Shown here: positions 15,585 to 20,987 of the stretch, piece after piece
Layout of the letters: each line of letters starts with the position of its first letter
Position numbering within the stretch: the stretch's first letter is position 1
Origin: Bdellovibrio sp.
Lineage (GTDB): Bacteria; Bdellovibrionota; UBA1018
Assembly: GCA_016213345.1 (NCBI GenBank)
Contig: JACRAO010000219.1
Location: 1 to 22,117 of the forward strand
DNA length: 22,117 nucleotides
Direction: 5' to 3'
Notes under the pieces: model-generated
The model's database searches: none
What the model saw: the letters and a program-made list of their open reading frames with translations, nothing else
Told to the model about the DNA's origin: nothing
Made by a program: the position numbers and the translations under genes

Positions 15585-15656
15585 GCTTCATAGAAGGTTG
15601 TGAGTGACACAGGTCAATCGTGACTCTGGCCTCACAAACCCCCATAAGGTCAATGA

Positions 15657-15671
15657 ATGACCATGGTGTAA
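15657..15671 (+). other. Short upstream ORF (MTMV) before flagellin 1
   Basis: ATGACCATGGTGTAA lies 18 bases before the flagellin 1 start. A small hairpin, GGTCA (15648-15652) with TGACC (15658-15662), overlaps it, with flanking CCAT and ATGG also able to pair. The nine bases ATGACCATG recur in the leader of flagellin 2. It may be a translated leader or chance. Confidence 0.35.
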
Positions 15672-15689
15672 CCCTTCATGGAGGAAGGT

Positions 15690-16532
15690 ATGGGATTGCG
15701 AATAAATACAAATGTCCCGTCACTGATCGCGCAGCGAAACTTACGATCAACGCGCGGTTCCTTGGATAGAACCCTCGAAAGACTTAGCTCTGGCTACAGA
15801 ATTAATCACGCAGGTGATGATGCTGCAGGACTAGCTATATCAGAAAGCCTAAGAGCTCAACTAAGAGGGCTTTCGCAAGCGGAAAGAAACTCACAAGATG
15901 GCATCTCTGTTGTACAAGTAGCCGAAGGTGCTCTGGCAGAAGTTTCTAATATTTTAATCCGCATGCGAGAACTGGGAGTACAAGCTGCTTCAGATACAAT
16001 AGGACCAACTGAGAGAAAATTTTTAGACACTGAATTTCAACAACTCTTAGAAGAAATCGATCGCATTTCAAATAGCACGGAATACAACGGAGTATCACTG
16101 TTAAACGGAACCGGCTCTGCCTTTGAAATACAAATTGGTACTGGAAATAACCCCATTATTGATAGAGTAAAACTTTTTGATTCGTCCGCTACTGACATTA
16201 ATGTTATCTCACTTGGTATTAATTTAGCCTCAGTTAATGATAAAGTATCTGCCCAAAATAGCTTAAGTGCCATTGACCATTCAATTTCTATGGTTACAAA
16301 AATTCGTGCAGAATTTGGGGCAATGCAAAACCGACTTCAATCAGTAATAAATAATATTGCAATTAACAAAGAAAACATAGCAGCGGCCAATAGCAGGATT
16401 AGAGATGCTGATTTGGCAGAAGAAGCCACTGAGTTAACTAAAAATCAGATTTTAATGCAATCAGGAGTAGCGGTTTTAAGTCAAGCAAACGCTACTGCTA
16501 AAACAGCTCTGGGACTTCTGAACCAGACTTAA
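15690..16532 (+). CDS. fliC: Flagellin 1
   Basis: This 280-residue flagellin is the filament subunit, exported through the flagellar type III apparatus. The conserved N-terminal D0/D1 part is present: MGLRINTNVPSLIAQRNL, then 'LERLSSGYRINHAGDDAAGLAISESLRAQLRGL'. So is the C-terminal part: 'LGAMQNRLQSVINNIAINKENIAAANSRIRDADLAEEATELTKNQILMQSGVAVLSQANA'. The variable middle domain is nearly absent, as in Bdellovibrio-type flagellins. I chose the ATG at 15690 over 15678 because GGAGGAAGG (15680-15688) is then a well-spaced ribosome binding site and MGLRI is the family start. It differs clearly from flagellins 2 and 3, which resemble each other more closely. A four-codon upstream ORF (15657-15671) precedes it. 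Confidence 0.96.
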   Translation: MGLRINTNVPSLIAQRNLRSTRGSLDRTLERLSSGYRINHAGDDAAGLAISESLRAQLRGLSQAERNSQDGISVVQVAEGALAEVSNILIRMRELGVQAASDTIGPTERKFLDTEFQQLLEEIDRISNSTEYNGVSLLNGTGSAFEIQIGTGNNPIIDRVKLFDSSATDINVISLGINLASVNDKVSAQNSLSAIDHSISMVTKIRAEFGAMQNRLQSVINNIAINKENIAAANSRIRDADLAEEATELTKNQILMQSGVAVLSQANATAKTALGLLNQT

Positions 16533-17013
16533 GTTTATAAGGAGGAAGTAAAGGATGATATAAAATTTAAACCAAAAGCAAAGGCCAATTGGCTCGTGCT
16601 TGTTTCCTGGAAAAAAACAAGGCAAAGGCAGCGAGTAACTACAAAGTAGAGCATACTCGCTGTCAAATGCCTGGGCAAATACCTGAAACGGCATAACCTT
16701 TCTTTTGGGCTTACTGAGAACACAAAAACGGCACCAAGTGTATGAGCATAAAACAAACAACATGGATTGTCTCATAAATCAGTAGGTAAAAGGGTTTCTG
16801 ATTGACGAATCTGAAAAGCAAGTTTCTTGGTCTCAGATTCTAAGTCAGGATAGTCTCCTTCTTTTGAGATGGTCTTAAAAGAAGAGTGGGACGCATTTGA
16901 GTGAAAAAATATGTGGTTGGGAACCGCATTTTAAAAATCACTTGATGTTTAAACTTGCATGTCTCTTTGTGTAAACATGGAGATGTGTGTGAAGAAATCT
17001 AGCAGGAAGCTAA

Positions 17014-17040
17014 CCGCATTTCTTAGGGATAAGTTTGCGG
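17014..17040 (+). promoter_or_regulatory. Leader hairpin with AGGGA loop before flagellin 2 (candidate CsrA site)
   Basis: CCGCA (17014-17018) pairs with TGCGG (17036-17040) and CTTA (17022-17025) with TAAG (17030-17033) across a small internal loop, leaving GGGA in the apical loop. The sequence A-GGGA fits the CsrA recognition core A-N-GGA presented in a loop. A second GGA-rich site is the ribosome binding region at 17047-17078. The tenfold sequence TTAGGGATAA is shared with the flagellin 3 leader. Confidence 0.45.
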
Positions 17041-17060
17041 GCTAACAGGAGGAGGGGCAT

Positions 17061-17081
17061 ATGACCATGACGGGAGGATAA
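17061..17081 (+). other. Short upstream ORF (MTMTGG) with its own Shine-Dalgarno before flagellin 2
   Basis: AGGAGGAGGGG (17047-17057) is a very strong ribosome binding site for ATG 17061, which opens a six-codon frame ending TAA 17079-17081, four bases before the flagellin 2 ATG. The flagellin's own ribosome binding site, GGGAGG (17072-17077), lies inside this mini-ORF. Confidence 0.5.
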
Positions 17082-17085
17082 AATC

Positions 17086-17919
17086 ATGGGCTTAAGAATA
17101 GCTACAAATACCACTGCGCTAAACGCTCAGCGACAGATGGCTAATACCAGGATAAACCTGGATAAAACTCTAGAAAGGCTTGCAAGCGGCAATCGCATCA
17201 ATCACGCTGGTGATGATGCGGCTGGGCTTGCTATATCAGAAAACCTGCGAGCTCAAATTCGAGGCATGAAACAGGCCAAAAGAAACGCAATGGATGGGGT
17301 TTCTCTCATCCAAGTTTCAGAAGGCGGTCTCAATGAAATTTCGAACATGCTAATTAGGCTAAGAGAACTCGCCATCCAAGCAGCTTCAGATACGATTGGA
17401 GATACGGAACGACAATTCACAGATCGTGAGTTTCAGTCTCTTAAACAAGAAATTGACCGTATTGCCAATGTTACACAATTCAATGGTAATCCACTTCTTA
17501 ATGGGAAGGCTGGAATTTTTGAAATTCAAGTAGGAACACATAATAACCCCATTTTAGATCGTGTAGTCTACAATGGTGAACGGGCAGATGCATCGCTAGA
17601 TTCACTCAAGCTTGGTGGAGAATCCGTGGCCACCAAACAAGGTGCACAGTTGTCTCTTTCTGTGATCGATGATTCACTTATTAGAGTCAACAGCATCCGT
17701 TCTGATCTGGGTGCTCTACAAAACAGGTTGCAATCAACAATTAACAACTTAGCCATTAGTGACGAAAATCTATCTTCTGCCAATAGCCGTATCCGAGATA
17801 CAGATGTTGCAGAAGAAGTGTCAGAAATGACTAAGCAAAATATTTTAATGCAGTCGGGCATTGCGGTGTTAAGTCAAGCAAACAACACAAATGCTCATGC
17901 ACTAAAACTTTTGAGTTAA
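17086..17919 (+). CDS. fliC: Flagellin 2
   Basis: This 277-residue flagellin has the complete conserved ends: MGLRIATNTTALNAQRQMANTRINLDKTLERLASG, 'RINHAGDDAAGLAISENLRAQIRGM', and C-terminal 'ALQNRLQSTINNLAISDENLSSANSRIRDTDVAEEVSEMTKQNILMQSGIAVLSQANN'. The middle is very short. It is a close paralogue of flagellin 3, with long identical runs through 'ETERQFTDREFQSLKQEIDRI'-type segments and 'LKLGGESVATKQGAQLSL', and more distant from flagellin 1. GGGAGG (17072-17077) sets the start at 17086. Multiple flagellins in a row suggest a filament made of several subunits, as known in Bdellovibrio. Its leader holds a hairpin and a mini-ORF, listed separately. Confidence 0.96.
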   Translation: MGLRIATNTTALNAQRQMANTRINLDKTLERLASGNRINHAGDDAAGLAISENLRAQIRGMKQAKRNAMDGVSLIQVSEGGLNEISNMLIRLRELAIQAASDTIGDTERQFTDREFQSLKQEIDRIANVTQFNGNPLLNGKAGIFEIQVGTHNNPILDRVVYNGERADASLDSLKLGGESVATKQGAQLSLSVIDDSLIRVNSIRSDLGALQNRLQSTINNLAISDENLSSANSRIRDTDVAEEVSEMTKQNILMQSGIAVLSQANNTNAHALKLLS

Positions 17920-18290
17920 AGCTTTGAGGGCCATGTTGTTGCAGTAGGTGTATAGCCCTCTGGGCCTCCCGAAAGGGGTTGAGTGTAAACAAACGGGTAA
18001 AATGAGTTGAGGTGATTATTGGATAAAAAATGATAGATTTCAGTCGCAAACTGAAAACTTAAAAAGTTTATAAAGATTTGTTGACATGTTTTGAAAAAAC
18101 ACGCCAACAGAGGTGAAGTGATGTCAGCCTATGGGATGGGCTCATGGGACATATCACGGAATTGATATATATACTTTACCTTTTCGCTAACCCCGAAAAG
18201 TAAAGTGTTAAACAGCTAAGCAGAATGCTTGCCGCCTTTAGGGATAAAGGCTGGATCTTATGGATGAGTTGCTTTGAAAGGAGGCAAGTC
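17920..18290 (+). other. 371-base untranslated region between flagellins 2 and 3
   Basis: No gene is seen. A stem GAGGGC/GCCCTC (17927-17932 with 17956-17961) follows the flagellin 2 stop. A weak sigma-28-like site, TAAA (18024-18027), 15 bases, GTCGCAAA (18043-18050), matches five of eight -10 bases. A long stem with one bulge pairs CTTTACCTTTTCG (18174-18186) with CGAAAAGTAAAG (18194-18205), and no T-tract follows. The flagellin 3 leader hairpin is at 18234-18251. The mini-ORF MDELL (18260-18277) ends inside the flagellin 3 ribosome binding site. Confidence 0.65.
18234..18251 (+). promoter_or_regulatory. Leader hairpin with AGGGA loop before flagellin 3 (candidate CsrA site)
   Basis: GCCTTTA (18234-18240) and TAAAGGC (18245-18251) form a perfect 7-bp stem around the loop GGGA. 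As in the flagellin 2 leader the top reads TTAGGGATAA, giving the A-N-GGA core of CsrA sites, and a second GGA site is the ribosome binding sequence AAAGGAGG at 18277-18284. Conservation of the loop with changed stem bases argues for selection on the structure. Confidence 0.5.
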
Positions 18291-19127
18291 ATGGGGTTAC
18301 GTATAGCTACGAATACCACTGCTTTGAATGCTTTAAGGCAGATGGCAGCTACTAGACTAACCTTGGATAAGACCTTGGAAAGACTTGCAAGTGGAAGTCG
18401 CATCAATCATGCTGGAGACGATGCAGCAGGATTGGCGATTTCTGAAAACTTGCGCGCACAAATCCGAGGGATTAGACAAGCAAAAAGAAATGCTTCGGAT
18501 GGCATTTCTCTCATTCAGGTGTCAGAGGGTGGACTCAACGAAGTTGGAAACATCCTTGTGAGACTAAGAGAACTCGCAATCCAAGCAGCATCAGATACCA
18601 TTGGAGACACGGAGCGACAATTCACTGATCGTGAATTTCAATCACTCAAACAAGAGATTGACCGTATCGCCAATGCCACTGAATTTAATGGAAATCCACT
18701 TCTCAACGGGAAAGCCGGGATTTTCGAAATTCAGATTGGCACTCACAACAACCCAATCTTAGATAGGGTTGTATATAACGCAGAGAGATCTGATGCTTCG
18801 TTAGACGCCCTAAAACTAGGCGGAGAATCTGTTGCAACCAAACAAGGAGCACAACTAAGTCTTGCAGTCATTGATGACGCTCTTGTCCACTCCAACAGTA
18901 TCCGAGCCGATTTAGGCGCTCTGCAAAACCGCTTGCAAGCTACAATCAATAATCAATCTATTAGTGAAGAAATGCTGTCTTCAGCTAATAGCCGAATTCG
19001 TGACGCAGACGTTGCAGAAGAAGTCTCAGAACTAACAAAACAAAATATATTAATGCAGGGTGGAATTGCAGTGTTAAGTCATGCAAATAACACTAACTCA
19101 TCTGCATTAAAGCTTATTTCAGGATAA
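18291..19127 (+). CDS. fliC: Flagellin 3
   Basis: A 278-residue flagellin, close paralogue of flagellin 2, with intact N-terminal (MGLRIATNTTALNALRQMAATRLTLDKTLERLASG) and C-terminal ('NRLQATINNQSISEEMLSSANSRIRDADVAEEVSELTKQNILMQGGIAVLSHANN') filament domains and almost no variable domain. The open frame extends upstream, but AAAGGAGG at 18277-18284, six bases before the ATG at 18291, and the family start MGLRI fix the start. A small change near the end (QGGIAVLSHANN where the others have QSGIAVLSQAN) is worth noting. It is the last of three tandem flagellin genes and is followed by a stem-loop. Confidence 0.96.
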   Translation: MGLRIATNTTALNALRQMAATRLTLDKTLERLASGSRINHAGDDAAGLAISENLRAQIRGIRQAKRNASDGISLIQVSEGGLNEVGNILVRLRELAIQAASDTIGDTERQFTDREFQSLKQEIDRIANATEFNGNPLLNGKAGIFEIQIGTHNNPILDRVVYNAERSDASLDALKLGGESVATKQGAQLSLAVIDDALVHSNSIRADLGALQNRLQATINNQSISEEMLSSANSRIRDADVAEEVSELTKQNILMQGGIAVLSHANNTNSSALKLISG

Positions 19128-19181
19128 CTAGCGAGACATAGTCGAAAGGAGGGTATTATCAAAATGTAAAATTAATAAAAC

Positions 19182-19206
19182 ATCGCCTCTTGATTTAAGA
19201 GACGAT
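19182..19206 (+). terminator. Probable transcription terminator hairpin after flagellin 3
   Basis: A 10-bp stem with one mismatch (19182-19191 with 19197-19206) encloses a five-base loop 55 bases after the flagellin 3 stop. The T-rich tail (ATTTATT) is only moderate. The position suits the end of the flagellin cluster. Confidence 0.5.
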
Positions 19207-19248
19207 ATTTATTGCCTAAGAAATAAAGTTTATGCAAAACTTTAACTA

Positions 19249-20145
19249 ATGGCATACAGCAAATCAGTTTTAATAGTAGGCGGAAGTGGCTTCATTGGCA
19301 CGCATCTTGCGATGAAACTTCGTGATGGTTACAAGGTTTTTGCAACCTATAACACTAAAAGTCTTGCAATCCCTGGTGTAACTTTTCTGCCAATGAATAT
19401 CACTAACCAAAACTTGGTAAAGAGAATTGCTTATACGGCTCAGCCAGATGTCATCATTTATACAGCCGGAAGCAATAATTTTGAAATCGCAGAAAACGAG
19501 CCTAGAAAAGCAGAACGTTTACACACAGGTGGTCCAGCCGCAGTTTCAAATGCTACTGAGATTTTTCAGCCTAAATTTATTTATCTTTCTAATAGTTATA
19601 TTTTTGACGGGAACAAGGGAAACTATCGTGAAACCGATACGGTGCTTCCTTTTACTGCAATTGGAAAAGCAAAACTAGGAGGCGAAAATTATATTCGTGG
19701 ACGATCCTTAAATTATATTATTCTCAGATTAAGCCCAGTGATTGGAAGAGGAAATGGAAAAAATATTTCTTTTTTAGATCATCTTAGAATTAAATTGGAC
19801 CATAGAGAACGCGTAGAGTTTTTAGGAAATCAAATTCACTCTTATATAGATATTTATAGTGTAATTAATACCATTTTACACCTTATAGAGGGGGGGCCAA
19901 AAAATAAAATCCTTCATTTTGGTGGTCTTACAAAATTAACTGATTATGAATTTGCTCAAAGTTTTGCTAAAAGATTTGTTTATCCAAAGGAACTCATCAC
20001 TTTGCGGCAATCCTCTCAACAAAAAAAATCCTCAGATGCTGTAATTAATGACTTTTCTTTGAATTCAACTCAAATTTCAGAAACTATGAATATAAAATCT
20101 TTGTTACTTGAAGAGAGTTTTGATTTGTTAGAGAAAAACTTATAA
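19249..20145 (+). CDS. RmlD-like NAD(P)-dependent reductase (extended SDR), atypical active site
   Basis: A 298-residue protein of the dTDP-4-dehydrorhamnose reductase type. The Rossmann glycine motif GGSGFIG is at residues 11-17 in 'VLIVGGSGFIGTHLAMKL', followed by 'QPDVIIYTAG' and 'FIYLSNSYIFDG', equivalent to the family 'xSTDYVFDG'. The segment equivalent to the catalytic Y-x-x-x-K (family 'NxYGxTKLxGE') reads TAIGKAKLGGE, so Ile138 stands where the tyrosine should be while Lys142 is kept. The later 'YIILRLSPVIGRG' and 'VEFLGNQIHSYIDIYSVINTIL' are family-typical. A rhamnose or deoxysugar role is possible, but the missing tyrosine points to altered chemistry or a non-catalytic role such as a MAT2B-like partner. 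No other sugar genes are nearby. It overlaps the convergent gene by 6 bases. Confidence 0.82.
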   Translation: MAYSKSVLIVGGSGFIGTHLAMKLRDGYKVFATYNTKSLAIPGVTFLPMNITNQNLVKRIAYTAQPDVIIYTAGSNNFEIAENEPRKAERLHTGGPAAVSNATEIFQPKFIYLSNSYIFDGNKGNYRETDTVLPFTAIGKAKLGGENYIRGRSLNYIILRLSPVIGRGNGKNISFLDHLRIKLDHRERVEFLGNQIHSYIDIYSVINTILHLIEGGPKNKILHFGGLTKLTDYEFAQSFAKRFVYPKELITLRQSSQQKKSSDAVINDFSLNSTQISETMNIKSLLLEESFDLLEKNL

Positions 20146-20775
20146 ACTTAGTCCTTTTTCTTCTAAAAGGTTTTTTATTTGTTCCAACAACACTTGCTGG
20201 TTAAGTTTTGATTTTTTGGTGTCACGGCTAATGCATATAAACTCTGCAAAATAAAATTTTGCTACTTGCTCGGCAGAAACTTTATCTCCCTGAAATGTCC
20301 AATACACATCACGAAACGGGCCAACCTGTGTTAAAAGTTCTTGTGCAACTGGTAAGGTGGAATTGCCACTTGGTGTATTTGCTGCGTTTTGTAATTGTCC
20401 ATCAATAGCGACAGTGCTCCTATTGTGCTGCGCAAAACTCATCTGAATAACTCCATGAGCAGAATTTGAAAATACAAGCTTCATTTGATTTCTAAATACC
20501 ATAAAATCACAAGGAGTTTGTGCGACACTATAAACTTTGACTTCTTGAAATCTTGTTCCATTTTCCGAATAGCTGTTTAAGATACGGGCAAAATCCATAA
20601 AACATTCCCTAAGCTCCATCATGAAATCTACAGTGCTTTCTTCGACTAGTTGTGTGGGTTCAAAGCTTTGTCCCAAGCCTAATATTTTATCGGCTTCTGG
20701 ATTGATTTCGGATCTGGCTAACTCATGAATCCATCCTTGTCCCGATGATGGTAATTGGTCTTTAACTCTTGCCAT
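20140..20775 (-). CDS. Unrecognised 211-aa protein
   Basis: I do not recognise this family. The protein has 211 residues, is soluble in character, and has no signal peptide or membrane helix. An N-terminal polar region (1-45) precedes a mixed alpha/beta part with 'DFMVFRNQMKLVFSNSAHGVIQMSFAQH' (about residues 90-117). A C-terminal half follows with 'QELLTQVGPFRDVYWTFQGDKVSAEQVAKFYFAEFICISRDTKKSKLNQQVLLEQIKNLLEEKGLSL', whose end is strongly helical. A TTGACA/TAAACT promoter candidate lies upstream and it appears to be a single-gene unit. Its last codons overlap the end of the convergent reductase gene by six bases. Confidence 0.72.
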   Translation of the reverse strand: MARVKDQLPSSGQGWIHELARSEINPEADKILGLGQSFEPTQLVEESTVDFMMELRECFMDFARILNSYSENGTRFQEVKVYSVAQTPCDFMVFRNQMKLVFSNSAHGVIQMSFAQHNRSTVAIDGQLQNAANTPSGNSTLPVAQELLTQVGPFRDVYWTFQGDKVSAEQVAKFYFAEFICISRDTKKSKLNQQVLLEQIKNLLEEKGLSL

Positions 20776-20794
20776 AACGAACCCCCAAGTTATA

Positions 20795-20822
20795 AGTTTA
20801 GTCTAGTATTTGTGATTGTCAA
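20795..20822 (-). promoter_or_regulatory. Sigma-70-type promoter of the 211-aa protein gene
   Basis: On the minus strand a perfect -35 TTGACA (20822-20817) is followed after 16 bases by TAAACT (20800-20795), four of six -10 bases. It sits about 20 bases before the ATG at 20775, leaving a short leader. Confidence 0.5.
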
Positions 20823-20857
20823 ATAAACCAAAAAGCTTATTTGTTTATGTTAAGCGT

Positions 20858-20894
20858 AAAATAAAAAAAATAAAAGCAGTTTTAATATATCTGC
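20858..20894 (-). terminator. Probable terminator after tRNA-Val and rpoC
   Basis: On the minus strand GCAG (20894-20891) can pair with CTGC (20879-20876), directly followed by an 18-base tract of T's broken only by two A's (20875-20858). The U-tract is very good but the stem is short. It lies 9 bases after tRNA-Val. Confidence 0.45.
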
Positions 20895-20903
20895 AGTGAA
20901 ATT

Positions 20904-20975
20904 TGGGCACTAGAGGATTTGAACCTCTGACCTTGGCCGTGTAAAGACCCTGCTCTACCACTGAGCTAAGCGCCC
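20904..20975 (-). tRNA. tRNA-Val (anticodon UAC)
   Basis: The minus strand folds as a 72-base tRNA. Acceptor GGGCGCT pairs with AGTGCCC (one G-U), discriminator A. The D stem is GCTC/GAGC with a short loop. The anticodon loop TTTACAC gives anticodon TAC, which reads valine GUA. The T stem is AGAGG/CCTCT with loop TTCAAAT. The outermost anticodon-stem pair is a G-A mismatch. CCA is not encoded. It lies 12 bases after the rpoC stop on the same strand. Confidence 0.92.
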
Positions 20976-20987
20976 CTAAAATTTATA

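Larger units (their letters stand above)
16533..17085 (+). other. 553-base hairpin-rich untranslated region between flagellins 1 and 2
   Basis: I see no convincing gene here. The region starts with a strong Shine-Dalgarno sequence (AAGGAGGAAG, 16539-16548) leading only to ATG-ATA-TAA (16555-16563). It then holds a series of stem-loops. These are CTTGTTT/AAACAAG (16599-16605, 16615-16621); an 11-bp stem 16627-16637 with 16654-16664 (one G-U) enclosing CTAC-AAA-GTAG; ATGCC/GGCAT (16667-16671, 16690-16694); GAATCTGA/TCAGATTC (16807-16814, 16833-16840) enclosing CAAG-TTT-CTTG; CTTCTTTT/AAAAGAAG (16858-16865, 16877-16884); and CCGCA/TGCGG (17014-17018, 17036-17040). Two of them share a stem-in-stem layout with a three-base apical loop. 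No sigma-28 promoter as good as that of flagellin 1 is seen. Confidence 0.7.

Noticed and set aside
16627..16710. Cyclic di-GMP (GEMM) riboswitch in the flagellin 1-2 spacer, suggested by GGCAAA-like pieces and paired stems
   Set aside because: The conserved GEMM bases around the ligand pocket and the tetraloop-receptor pair are not found in order, so only generic structure is reported.
16476..16775. 99-codon open frame on the minus strand across the end of flagellin 1 and the spacer
   Set aside because: Composition is unlike the window's proteins (Cys, Phe and Leu rich), it overlaps the flagellin C-terminus in antisense, and no ribosome binding site or family is seen.
18225..18290. Upstream in-frame extension of flagellin 3 (extra 22 residues)
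   Set aside because: The strong AAAGGAGG site and the family start MGLRI at 18291 show that the extension is just open frame.
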